Source: Pedobacter sp. Leaf194 (GTDB lineage: Bacteria > Bacteroidota > Bacteroidia > Sphingobacteriales > Sphingobacteriaceae). Taken from it: a stretch of 64,000 nt of DNA. Numbering within the stretch: the first letter of the stretch is position 1; the number at the start of each line of letters is the position of its first letter. Of this stretch, positions 7,716 through 15,951 are shown piece after piece. The DNA is taken from contig NZ_LMPU01000001.1 in the NCBI RefSeq assembly GCF_001423945.1, positions 1,051,971 through 1,115,970 on the forward strand. The letters are read 5' to 3'. Below the pieces are notes generated by a model. The model had not been told where the DNA came from. It worked only from the letters and a program-made list of their open reading frames with translations, and searched no databases. A program made the translations under genes and the position numbers.

Positions 7716-8281
7716 GATTCAAAAAATTAGGTTGTAAAAATTGATTTATTTTAGTTTATGTGTTGCCACTTGACATAGCAAAGATGGGCAGTCTCTTAGG
7801 CTGAGGGATTGATAAATCTTAAGAAATGACATTGACTTAAATCAATTAATCGTTCTGATAAATGCGGAAATTATGAAACAATATCATTTCGTATTCCAAA
7901 GGCATGCTATAGCTATATCATAAGCCTGAACCAGTAATTAGCTTAGTTAGGCAATACTTTAAAGTTTATCTGGTCAATGCCAGACAATTTTATCTTTTTA
8001 TGAATTTTATCTATAATGTGTTAAGAAAAAAATCATAACAACATAATGATGTAAACAAGTAGTTGGGGCCGATTGGCTTGATTCATATAATGGAACGAGT
8101 TAAAGTATTTTATCTAATTGCCCGATATTTCGATGGCCGGTAGGATTAACAGTTCGTATACAGGAATTCCTTTAATATTTTCTACTCATGATCCAGAGAT
8201 GCATTTGCGACTGATTTTTTATTGAATAAACTTATTTCACTATATTTAGTCCTTTTACTCAACCACAACAACAACCAGGCA
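7716..8281. other. Divergent intergenic region, YceI / Crp-Fnr
   Basis: About 560 bp lie between two divergent genes with no supported coding region. It holds the palindrome at 7832-7845. Near the right end, TTG (8222) followed 18 bp later by TATATTTAG (8243-8251) resembles a Bacteroidota -33/-7 promoter for the Crp/Fnr gene. Nothing else was recognised. Confidence 0.4.
7832..7845. promoter_or_regulatory. FNR-type palindrome upstream of yceI-like gene
   Basis: TTGACTTAAATCAA keeps the TTGA-N6-TCAA frame of the series and lies 117-130 bp upstream of the YceI start at 7715. Confidence 0.6.
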
Positions 8282-8860
8282 TTGATAGAGGTTTTTAAAA
8301 CATATTTAAAAGGAAAAGGCAATTATACAGAAGAGGAACTGGAAAAGGTGGCCTCAGTTGCTGTTATTAAAAAAGTCAGGAAAAGACAATACCTTACACA
8401 GGAAGGCGACGTCGCCAAAAACCATGCGTTTGTAACAAAAGGATGTTTGCGAACCTATACAGTTGATGAAAAAGGAATAGAACATATCTTAAATTTTGCA
8501 ATCGAGAACTGGTGGATCGGAGACCGCGAAAGTATTCAGACGGGTCATCCTTCGATTTACAATATTGATGCAATTGAGGATTCAGAAGTAGCGCTGATCA
8601 GCAAAGAAAAATTTGACAGGCTATGTATCGAAGTACCTGCTTTTAACGATATGATCAACAACATATTGCAAAAAAGTTTCCTTGTGGCTCAAAACAGGAT
8701 TCATACATTTATAAGCCTTACCGCTGAAGAAAAATATTTAAGTTTTCTTGAAAAGTTCTCTCACCTGAATATGCGCGTTCCGCAGAGCATGATCGCCTCT
8801 TATCTGGGGATTACGGCAGAGACCTTAAGTCGTGTCAGAAAACAGATCGTAAAGCGCTAG
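8282..8860 (+). CDS. Crp/Fnr family transcriptional regulator
   Basis: The protein has an N-terminal cyclic-nucleotide-binding-like domain (KKVRKRQYLTQEGD through ESIQTGHPSIY), a long dimerisation helix and a C-terminal winged helix. The recognition helix is GITAETLSRVRKQ, carrying E-x-x-S-R, the same contact residues E. coli FNR uses to read TTGAT. Only two cysteines are present and no N-terminal Cys cluster, so it is not an oxygen-sensing iron-sulfur FNR. No ATG is available. The frame can begin at TTG 8222, but that stretch looks like promoter DNA, so TTG 8282 (M-I-E-V-F-K) is preferred; the start is uncertain. It probably governs the local palindromes. Confidence 0.85.
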   Translation: MIEVFKTYLKGKGNYTEEELEKVASVAVIKKVRKRQYLTQEGDVAKNHAFVTKGCLRTYTVDEKGIEHILNFAIENWWIGDRESIQTGHPSIYNIDAIEDSEVALISKEKFDRLCIEVPAFNDMINNILQKSFLVAQNRIHTFISLTAEEKYLSFLEKFSHLNMRVPQSMIASYLGITAETLSRVRKQIVKR

Positions 8861-8885
8861 TACCTCATATATTTATTGATAACAC

Positions 8886-8899
8886 TTGATGTAAATCAA
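8886..8899. promoter_or_regulatory. FNR-type palindrome upstream of VOC-like gene
   Basis: TTGATGTAAATCAA lies 126-139 bp upstream of the start at 9025 and 26 bp after the Crp/Fnr stop. Nine of the ten half-site bases of TTGAT/ATCAA plus the spacing match the other sites. Confidence 0.6.
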
Positions 8900-9024
8900 T
8901 TGCTATTTTATTTTATGTCAATTTTCACATGGTTTCGATCACTCAATTTTGTCTCCAGAGATGAGCTTGCATCATAATACCATCAATTTAACGGCTAATC
9001 TCTGCTTAATTAAATTGAAATCAT

Positions 9025-9411
9025 ATGAAAAAGAATAAAACGATTAACCGGATTGCCGTAAAAACAGGCACTCCTGATGGAGAATTGTTTAAAACACTAT
9101 TATCCGAAGGGCTTAAGTTAAGGAGAATCCCGGTCGAGCCGGGCCTCAACGTTTATAGTATGGAGGATGGTACAATAATGGAATTCTACGGACCTGGATC
9201 TAATTACCCTGATTATTTGTTTAAGTACACAAATGTGGTCGTAGGCTTTAACGTTGAAAATCTAACTGAAATGATATCAATCGTGCAAAATGAAGGTGCG
9301 CAACTATTGGGCAGTATTGAGACCGTATGTAATGCATTTATATATTGCCATGTTCTTTTGAGCAATAAAACAGTCATTGGCCTGTACCAGAATCTGGCTT
9401 TGGGAAAATAA
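9025..9411 (+). CDS. Small VOC/glyoxalase-like protein
   Basis: The 128-residue protein has the beta-alpha-beta-beta-beta pattern of a vicinal-oxygen-chelate half. It carries a distinctive FYGPGSNYPDYLF box (about residues 54-66) and ends with a strand VIGLYQN. A clear paralogue is encoded at 21839-22213 with LFGPGSVYPEYLF in the same place and a matching C terminus (VFGVFEN). The metal ligands of classical glyoxalases are not evident, so it may bind a ligand without being a lyase. It starts with ATG after an AT-rich leader containing an FNR-type palindrome. The function is unknown. Confidence 0.65.
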   Translation: MKKNKTINRIAVKTGTPDGELFKTLLSEGLKLRRIPVEPGLNVYSMEDGTIMEFYGPGSNYPDYLFKYTNVVVGFNVENLTEMISIVQNEGAQLLGSIETVCNAFIYCHVLLSNKTVIGLYQNLALGK

Positions 9412-9452
9412 ACATACTAATAGATGCAGAAGGGCATTATTTATCCCCTGCA

Positions 9453-9466
9453 TTGATATTTATCAA
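9453..9466. promoter_or_regulatory. FNR-type palindrome upstream of SphA-like gene
   Basis: TTGATATTTATCAA matches TTGAT-N4-ATCAA exactly and lies 58-71 bp upstream of the ATG at 9524. Confidence 0.6.
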
Positions 9467-9523
9467 CCAAATTTCTTGCCTTAAGTCATCGGGTCACTTT
9501 CCGGAGCGCATTAGGTTTGCTGT

Positions 9524-10593
9524 ATGAAAACACAATTACCAAATCAGCAAAATGCAGAAAATTTCAAGGAAGTTTCTGTCCATTCTTTTTCAGCTAATAA
9601 TGGCTTAAAAATCATTAAACCCGCTGAAGTTGTCATTTCCAAAACCAATGTTCTTGCTTACCGGTTATTTTTCATAGCTCTGGTTCTCGGGCTATTGATG
9701 AATATTGGTTACGCATTCGCCCAGGATCCGCTGTTGCCTCCCACAAATCTCGGACTTTCCAATGTTTATGACGGCTTTGCTGGAAAACCCGGCTGGGCAT
9801 TTCAGAGCTATGTTCAGGCTTTTAATACCAAACGTTTCAGGGACGGATCCGGCAAGCGTATCTCCTCAGATTTGAAGGTCAATTCGGTGGCCTCATTAAA
9901 CCAGTTGATTTATCTAACACCGGTAAAGCTGTTGGGCGGGAATCTGGGCTTCACAGTAATCATTCCCGTAGTTCAAATCAATTCATCTAACCTAAGCGGA
10001 CCTGCGCCAACTGTCAATCCAAGGGTACTCGGGGACATTGTACAGGGAACGGCAGTCCAATGGTCTGATAAAAAATTGTTTGGAAAAGCTTTTTCACACC
10101 GTATCGAATTTGACGTAACCTTTCCTACCGGTGCTTATGACAGCAGGACAATGTAAATGCATCTTCACATCTATATACTTTGGGAATTTATCACGCCCTT
10201 ACAATTTTCCTTAATAACAAAATTAGCATCAGCACCCGAAACCAGTTTAATTATAATACGCATATTATCGGCCAGTCTGATAAACCTGGCGCATATTATA
10301 ATGGTAACTATTCTATCGACTATGCGCTGACTAAGGGATTAAAAATTGAGGCTGTTGGTTATTTTTTGACTCAGTTAAACCAGGACAGCCATTCCGGAAA
10401 TACCCAATATTATGCTGATCAGTATGGAATTGGAAATACCAGGGAACGAGTTTTAGGAATCGGCCCGGGTTTGGCATATTTTACTCCTATTGGCGCACTT
10501 ATCGAAGCTAAAATGTTTTTCGAAACAGGTGCCAGGAATCGTTTTGAAGGCAACAGGCCAACATTACGCGTCGTTATTCCGCTTTCGAAATAA
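9524..10593 (+). pseudogene. SphA / MetA-type outer-membrane transporter, frameshifted
   Basis: Two reading frames together encode one barrel protein. The first (to 10156) has a long N terminus, a signal-like hydrophobic segment ending in AFAQ, and the PPTNLGLSNVYDGFAG and FPTGAYDSRT segments typical of the SphA / phenol-degradation meta-pathway family. It then hits TAA at 10154-10156. The other frame continues the family sequence (N-V-N-A-S-S-H-L-Y-T-L-G, then GIGPGLAYF) to 10593. Restoring one A beside 10150-10151 would fuse them as T-N-V-N. The family forms outer-membrane channels or sensors for hydrophobic compounds. The lesion is either real inactivation or a one-base homopolymer assembly error. 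An FNR-type palindrome precedes it. Confidence 0.8.
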
Positions 10594-10717
10594 AATTCCA
10601 TAAATTTTCGATGATACCCTTGTTTCCAGAAGGCTTTATGCGTTTCGAAAATCAAAGCTTATCCCGCTAAATCCCCGTAATATAGTTTATGTCGCTTTGT
10701 AGACAGAAATTTTAAAC

Positions 10718-11518
10718 TTAAGATATGCTGGATGGATTAACTCCAAAATGTTTTTTGAATACAAATGAGAAATGGGAGAGGTCTTCAAATCCCACCTCTG
10801 AATAAACATCAGTCGTTTTGAAGTTTTCTTCCTTCAGCAAATAATAGGCCTCATCTAATCTTTTTTGCTGCAACCATTTCGCCGGTGTCATAGCATACTC
10901 CTCGAAAAAGTCACGTTTGAAGGCCGAAATGCTTCTACCGGTAAGATAGGCAAACCGGGCAAGGCTTAGATTAAATCTGAAATTACGCTCCATAAATGCT
11001 TTCAGATTAATTTTTCCCGGCGTTTGAAAATTAAAAAGGATATCTTTTAGTTCGGGCTGAACCTTAAGCAGAACAATAAGTGCTTCCTTTAATTTTACTT
11101 TCATCAGCTCGCTGTTTCCGTCGCTGAAGAAAGGTAGTGAGTGCTGCAATGAATCTACAAAGTTTTGAAGAAGCGGATGTTTTTTTAGTTGAAACGAAGG
11201 CGGAACATAAGATGTTGTTTCCGCAATTAGATGGTGCTCGGAAGCGAAATCCCTTAAAGTTTGTTCGTCAAACTGTATTGATAGTGATTTAAAAGGATCA
11301 TGCTCACCAGGCTGTTTAACAAATTTGGCTAAGCGGTTACGAACATTAAAACGAAAGTCACCTGGCTGAAAGGTAACTTTCTCACGCCCATCCTGAACAG
11401 TCAGGCTTCCGCTGATCTGGTATGCAAAAGCATGCCGGTTGACTATATCCTCTCCGTTTACAGATTTCTTATAGTAACAGGATACCAGTATCTGAGGATG
11501 TTCAAGTGCAGATATCAT
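10718..11518 (-). CDS. AraC family transcriptional regulator
   Basis: The 266-residue protein has a cupin-like ligand domain (about residues 25-110) and a C-terminal pair of helix-turn-helix motifs. The first is LSLARFAYLTGRSISAFKRDF, here split by family gaps, and the second ends VGFEDLSHFSFVFKKHFGVNPS, the classic AraC signature. It is transcribed behind the SDR gene at 11567-12601, with 48 bp between them. An AraC gene next to an SDR is a common arrangement in which the regulator answers to the enzyme's substrate. The effector is unknown. Confidence 0.92.
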   Translation of the reverse strand: MISALEHPQILVSCYYKKSVNGEDIVNRHAFAYQISGSLTVQDGREKVTFQPGDFRFNVRNRLAKFVKQPGEHDPFKSLSIQFDEQTLRDFASEHHLIAETTSYVPPSFQLKKHPLLQNFVDSLQHSLPFFSDGNSELMKVKLKEALIVLLKVQPELKDILFNFQTPGKINLKAFMERNFRFNLSLARFAYLTGRSISAFKRDFFEEYAMTPAKWLQQKRLDEAYYLLKEENFKTTDVYSEVGFEDLSHFSFVFKKHFGVNPSSIS

Positions 11519-11566
11519 AATTTCAAATTTCGGAAATCAAAACCTAAAAGCCTATAATTATGGGCA

Positions 11567-12601
11567 TTAAATCACTTTAAATTTTATAAGACTTTCTGCA
11601 GTTTCCCTGATGGTCGTCTCTTTAGGCCTCGGATTCCAGTTCAGTACAGATTTGGCTTTTGCATTTGATATTGTTTTTACGATTCCAAGCTGGGGGACAA
11701 CAGCTTTCAATTCCGGTTTAAACCATGAGGAAAAAATTACCAGCCAGTTTGGTAGAACTTTGGAAGGAACCTTTTCAACAGGTAGATTTTTGTCATCTTT
11801 TAATATTTTCGCGACCTCAGGAAATGAAATGGTTCCGTCTGATGTTGCCAGAAATCTTTGCCCCGCTGCCGCCGGATCTTTCATTGCCCTGATGTGGATG
11901 TCCGCTACGTCCCGAACATCGACAACTCCAAAGGAGATCTTAGGTGTCCCTGGCATCTTTCCAGACAACAGCTGCGCAATCATTGATATAGAACTGCTGA
12001 AGGTTTTACCCAAAACCGGCCCGAATATGCCTACAGGATTGATGACCGCAAGTTCCGTTTCACCTGGATTGTTTTTTATAAAATCCCATGCCTCAAGTTC
12101 TGCCAATGTCTTGGATTTGATGTATGCTGGAAGTTTTATTGCTGTGTCTGTCCAGTCCGATTCGGTAAAAACATGATTTTTAGGATTGATGGAATAACCT
12201 ATTGCTGCAAATGAAGAAGTTAGTACCACACGCTTTACCTTAGCCTGTTGGGCTGCACGCAACACTCTTAAAGCACCATCCCTTGCAGGAATGATTAACT
12301 CGTTTTCATCTTCAGGCTCTCCTGGAGGAAATGGTGAAGCCACATGAAGAACATAGTCGCATCCCTCCACAGCCTGTTCCCAACCCTCATCAGCAGTGAG
12401 ATCAGCCGCAAAAAAAGTAAGGTTAGTGATGTTATCCGCCTTGCCAGCTAATAATGCTGCTTTTAAAGAATTTATCTTATTTAAAGAGCGGATAGTAGTT
12501 CTTACGGTATATCCTTCCCTAAGTAACTGTAAAATGCAGTAGCTGCCTACGAAACCGGATCCTCCGGTAACCAATACAGTTTCATTTTTGAATGTTTCCA
12601 T
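11567..12601 (-). CDS. Extended SDR: NAD(P)-dependent epimerase / aldehyde reductase
   Basis: The 344-residue protein opens with the Rossmann motif VTGGSGFVGS (about residues 11-20) and has the Y-I-K-S-K catalytic segment (YxxxK, about residue 160). NPVGIFGPVLG follows, the family signature of the dihydroflavonol-4-reductase / cinnamoyl-CoA reductase / ketone reductase branch. Such enzymes reduce aldehydes or ketones with NADPH in the cytosol. It is divergent from the SDR at 12854. The 250 bp between the two genes contain a perfect FNR-type palindrome and a 19-bp element repeated at 44197. Confidence 0.9.
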   Translation of the reverse strand: METFKNETVLVTGGSGFVGSYCILQLLREGYTVRTTIRSLNKINSLKAALLAGKADNITNLTFFAADLTADEGWEQAVEGCDYVLHVASPFPPGEPEDENELIIPARDGALRVLRAAQQAKVKRVVLTSSFAAIGYSINPKNHVFTESDWTDTAIKLPAYIKSKTLAELEAWDFIKNNPGETELAVINPVGIFGPVLGKTFSSSISMIAQLLSGKMPGTPKISFGVVDVRDVADIHIRAMKDPAAAGQRFLATSDGTISFPEVAKILKDDKNLPVEKVPSKVLPNWLVIFSSWFKPELKAVVPQLGIVKTISNAKAKSVLNWNPRPKETTIRETAESLIKFKVI

Positions 12602-12657
12602 TGTATTAAATTAATTAAGCAAATCTCCTTCTTTTTTGCATCTTATATTTTGTTGTA

Positions 12658-12676
12658 GCGTTCATTTTTGTTTGTT
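12658..12676. repeat. 19-bp upstream element, copy 1
   Basis: GCGTTCATTTTTGTTTGTT lies 57-75 bp upstream of the minus-strand epimerase-like gene. A copy with one mismatch lies at 44197-44215, also upstream of a minus-strand NAD(P)-binding gene. Confidence 0.4.
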
Positions 12677-12762
12677 GTGAGGTTCTTCTTGTGATTATAG
12701 TTAAATGGAAAAATATACTACGGCGCATTGTTGGGTGTTTACATGTTTTTCCAATCCTGTTA

Positions 12763-12776
12763 TTGATATATATCAA
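12763..12776. promoter_or_regulatory. Perfect FNR-type palindrome upstream of SDR
   Basis: TTGATATATATCAA is a perfect palindrome lying 78-91 bp upstream of the ATG at 12854. It could also influence the divergent gene starting at 12601. Confidence 0.65.
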
Positions 12777-12853
12777 TGTTCCTTTTTATCAAATATCAAT
12801 TTTGGGGTGCCTTGTTGTGCGCAACTTTGGGTATTCAAAAACAAGAAAAGAAT

Positions 12854-13711
12854 ATGAAAAAGATAATTTTCATCACAGGAACAAGTACAGGATTTGGAAA
12901 ATTGACTACCATAACCCTATCAAAAGCAGGTTATCACATTATTGCAGGTATGCGTGATGTTGCAGGAAAAAATGCGTCGCCCGCTCAGGAACTTGCGGCA
13001 CTTCCCAACGTTGATGTTGTAGAAATTGATGTGACCGATGATGAGTCAGTCAAAAGCGCCTTCACTGGCGTGCTCGCCAAATACGGACAAATTGATGTCC
13101 TGATAAATAATGCAGCTGTAACAGGGTTTGGTCTTTTAGAAGCATATAGTATCGATCAGATCAAAAAAATGTTTGAAGTTAATTTCTACGGCGTTATCCG
13201 GACATATCAGGAGGTACTTCCTGCAATGCGTAAACAAAAGAAAGGTCTGATAATCAACATTACTTCAGGAGCAAGTGGTCACACTTTGCCATTTATGGTT
13301 CCCTATCTGGCTTCTAAATTCGGTGTGGAAACCATCTCTGAAGGCTTACAGGATGAACTGGCTGAATATAATATAGAAAATGTAACCATTCAGCCTGGTG
13401 TTTACCCTACTGAAATGACCAATGGTTCTAAGGCAGGCGTGCATTCGGATAAACCAGAAATAACAACCGCCTATGGTCAGGCCGCGACAGATAAATTCAA
13501 TGCCATAGGAGGTGCCCTTTTTGGTAAAATGGCCCAATACAATATGGATCCTCAAACGATTGCCGAGGGAATACTTACCCTAGTGAACATGCAGGATGGA
13601 ACCCGTCCGCTGCGTTTCCCTCTGGATGCCATCGCTGAAGGAACCGATAAGGAATTCATAGAGGCAAGAGCTGCCAATAAAGCTAAATGGGTAGCAAAAT
13701 ATACAGCATAA
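12854..13711 (+). CDS. Classical short-chain dehydrogenase/reductase
   Basis: The start at ATG 12854 is chosen because MKKIIFITGTSTGFG begins the Rossmann fold directly. An in-frame ATG 78 bp upstream would place the palindromic operator inside the gene. The cofactor motif TGTSTGFG, the NNAA segment, the catalytic Ser (NITSGASG) and YLASK (YxxxK) are all present. The 285-residue length fits a single-domain classical SDR. It is followed by an exported epoxide hydrolase 71 bp downstream, so they may share a transcript. The substrate is unknown. Confidence 0.92.
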   Translation: MKKIIFITGTSTGFGKLTTITLSKAGYHIIAGMRDVAGKNASPAQELAALPNVDVVEIDVTDDESVKSAFTGVLAKYGQIDVLINNAAVTGFGLLEAYSIDQIKKMFEVNFYGVIRTYQEVLPAMRKQKKGLIINITSGASGHTLPFMVPYLASKFGVETISEGLQDELAEYNIENVTIQPGVYPTEMTNGSKAGVHSDKPEITTAYGQAATDKFNAIGGALFGKMAQYNMDPQTIAEGILTLVNMQDGTRPLRFPLDAIAEGTDKEFIEARAANKAKWVAKYTA

Positions 13712-13755
13712 CAAACCTTTGAGGTCCATAGGTAGCCATCCTATCGGACCTCTGA

Positions 13756-13769
13756 TTGATAATTCTCAA
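13756..13769. promoter_or_regulatory. Weak FNR-type site before epoxide hydrolase gene
   Basis: TTGATAATTCTCAA keeps TTGA-N6-TCAA but has C for A in the right half-site. It ends 13 bp before the ATG at 13783, a position better suited to repression than activation. It could be chance. Confidence 0.3.
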
Positions 13770-13782
13770 CCATAAAATCATT

Positions 13783-15042
13783 ATGAAAAAGCTTATAATA
13801 TTAACCATGGTACTAAATACTTCAGCGGCCATCGTTTCGGCCCAAAACGTAGATAAGATGGCTGATTTCGCGCAGCCGGAATTAGTGAAGCCCTTTACAA
13901 TAAAAGTTTCTTCTTCAAGATTGGATTCGGTTATGGAGCGTGTTAAGAATGCACGGATTCCGAAACAAATGCCGGCTTCTGAAGGAGCTGAATCCAACTG
14001 GGAGACTGGTATGGATATGAAATGGCTTGCAGGACTTCAGGATTACTGGATTAATAAATATGACTGGCGCAAGCAGGAAAAATTGTTGAACAGCTACCCC
14101 CTTTACAAAGCGCGTGTTGAAGATATGGACATTCAGTTCTACTTTATAAAAGGCGAGGGTAAAAATCCACTGCCATTAGTCATCACACATGGATGGCCGG
14201 GATCCACTTTTGAATTTTTTGATGTTATTGATCCACTAACCCATCCGTCTAAATATGCCGGAAAAGCTGAGGACGCATTTACACTTATCATCCCTGCATT
14301 GCCAGGTTTTGGTTTTTCATCCATGCCCAGTAAACCCGTTAACGGTATAACAACTGCGCGTTTGTGGAATAAGCTTGTAACAGAGGTGATCGGGTACAAA
14401 AGCTATTATGCTCAGGGCGGTGACTGGGGAGCAGGGGCTACCATTCTACTGGGTCATAATTACCCGGAAACCGTAAAAGGAATACACCTGAATTTTTTTC
14501 CTGGTGTACCTGTTCCCGCCAAGGAACAAACAGCAGAGGAAAAAGCATATTTTAAGGCGGGGGAGGAGTTTAGGACCGCTGGTATGGACTACTGGCGTCT
14601 CCAGGCACGGAAACCGATGATGCCAGCAGTAGCCCTTAACGATAGTCCCTTAGGAACAGCAGCGTGGATAGCTGAAAAATTTTGGAGTTGGTCGGATAAT
14701 AAAGGTAACCTTGATGCTGTAATATCAAAGGACCGTCTACTGACTGATATTATGCTTTACATCATTAATGATAATGGCATCGACGGCAGTTTCTGGTACT
14801 ATCGTGGAGCAATGACTGAAATGAAATCCTCATGGCCAGGCTATGTTAGTGTTCCGACGATGATCTCAAAATATCCATATGATTTCGCTTTTACTAATGC
14901 ACCTCTTTCAGTTGCTAAACGTGGATATAATGTAGTTCGTTTTAAAGAAATGCCAAAAGGGGGTCATTTTGCGGCAATGGAACAGCCACAGCTATATGTA
15001 GATGACCTTAGAGAAGCATTCAGGGATTTTCGAAAAAAATGA
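13783..15042 (+). CDS. Exported epoxide hydrolase (alpha/beta hydrolase with EHN domain)
   Basis: Translation from ATG 13783 gives MKKLIILTMVLNTSAAIVSAQ, a clean signal peptide, so the nine-residue longer frame was not used. The mature protein has the epoxide hydrolase N-terminal domain (PFTIKVSSSRLDSVMERVKN, then KWLAGLQDYW), an HGWPGS oxyanion turn, the nucleophile in GGDWGA (Asp) and the catalytic His in GGHFAAMEQP. These enzymes open epoxides by attack of the Asp and release diols. Most members are cytosolic, so an export signal is notable. It lies in a cluster with an SDR upstream and a cupin downstream, suggesting detoxification of reactive small molecules. Confidence 0.92.
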   Translation: MKKLIILTMVLNTSAAIVSAQNVDKMADFAQPELVKPFTIKVSSSRLDSVMERVKNARIPKQMPASEGAESNWETGMDMKWLAGLQDYWINKYDWRKQEKLLNSYPLYKARVEDMDIQFYFIKGEGKNPLPLVITHGWPGSTFEFFDVIDPLTHPSKYAGKAEDAFTLIIPALPGFGFSSMPSKPVNGITTARLWNKLVTEVIGYKSYYAQGGDWGAGATILLGHNYPETVKGIHLNFFPGVPVPAKEQTAEEKAYFKAGEEFRTAGMDYWRLQARKPMMPAVALNDSPLGTAAWIAEKFWSWSDNKGNLDAVISKDRLLTDIMLYIINDNGIDGSFWYYRGAMTEMKSSWPGYVSVPTMISKYPYDFAFTNAPLSVAKRGYNVVRFKEMPKGGHFAAMEQPQLYVDDLREAFRDFRKK

Positions 15043-15181
15043 TCTCCGGCATTTAAGATTAACTCTGATCCAGGCCTGAAAATTTGCAGGTGTTAAATTT
15101 TTAACTACCCTGTTAGTCGGAGTGGGTTTAGCAGACAGAAATCCTGGAACAATAAAAATAAAATCCACAATCACTTACACA

Positions 15182-15697
15182 ATGAAAAACACCCAAAATT
15201 CAAGAACACTCATAATTGATCATCCATCAGATGATATGTCTACAACATCCTGGGGCGAACAGGCGAGGACCATTATTCCTCGTTCGAAAGCATTAGACAG
15301 GGTAATGTTGCAGGACTATAAAGCGCCAAAAAATTTTGGTCCGCCTGTTCACCTGCATCGCAATGAGGATGAAATTCTTATCCTCAAACAGGGAACCATA
15401 GTCGTATGGACACCACAAAAATCCGCGGTGGCAAAGGCTGGTGATACAATTATGTTGCCCAGGACCGTTCCTCATACATGGAGAGCATATGGCGACGAAT
15501 CCGTACACATGACAGTAATCACTGCCCCCGGGGAATTTGAATCTTTTATCAGCGATATTGCTAAAGATAACCTCACTGTTGAAGATACGGCTAAACTGAC
15601 GCAGATAGCTTATAATGCCGGTATGGATATTTTAGGGCCACCACTTAGCGATGATCAGGTAATGGCAATTATAAACGGGGAACAGTTAGACCTGTAA
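15182..15697 (+). CDS. Cupin domain protein
   Basis: The ATG at 15182 is preferred over the frame opening 60 bp upstream because the protein then begins MKNTQNSRTL with normal composition. The 171-residue product has the two cupin boxes: PPVHLHRNEDEILILKQG (metal His residues and Glu) and the second box with PHTWRAYGD. It resembles single-domain quercetin-dioxygenase-like cupins, which can be dioxygenases, isomerases or binding proteins. The gap of 139 bp after the epoxide hydrolase leaves co-transcription open. A terminator hairpin follows at 15736. Confidence 0.88.
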   Translation: MKNTQNSRTLIIDHPSDDMSTTSWGEQARTIIPRSKALDRVMLQDYKAPKNFGPPVHLHRNEDEILILKQGTIVVWTPQKSAVAKAGDTIMLPRTVPHTWRAYGDESVHMTVITAPGEFESFISDIAKDNLTVEDTAKLTQIAYNAGMDILGPPLSDDQVMAIINGEQLDL

Positions 15698-15735
15698 TAA
15701 GCTAAGCATAAAATTATGTTCATATCGAACCTTAA

Positions 15736-15766
15736 AGCCGTAGTTATTAATAACTGCGGCTATTTT
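15736..15766 (+). terminator. Terminator hairpin after cupin gene
   Basis: AGCCGTAGTTA (15736-15746) pairs with TAACTGCGGCT (15751-15761) with one G-T wobble and a 4-nt loop, followed by ATTTTAAT. It lies between convergent genes and could serve both strands. Confidence 0.65.
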
Positions 15767-15951
15767 AATCTAAACCTGATTGTTATAAGGATTCCATGTT
15801 AGACTATAGGAGCAACTGCAGGCTGTAAAATAAGATTAATAGTTCGCTGTGACACCTGGTTAAATGATTTGAGTCAATCCGCTCAATTCTGCGAATCCTA
15901 CTCCTTGTTGACTGATTTACAATACTGCTGAACCTGCTATAATTATTCTGC

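Noticed and set aside
8222..8281. First 20 codons of the longest Crp/Fnr frame
   Set aside because: They begin at TTG, have no match to family N termini and resemble a -33/-7 promoter, so TTG 8282 was preferred. This remains uncertain.
12691..12853. Coding extension upstream of the SDR at 12854
   Set aside because: The extra frame would cover the TTGATATATATCAA palindrome and lacks similarity to SDR N termini. MKKIIFITG at 12854 begins the fold exactly.
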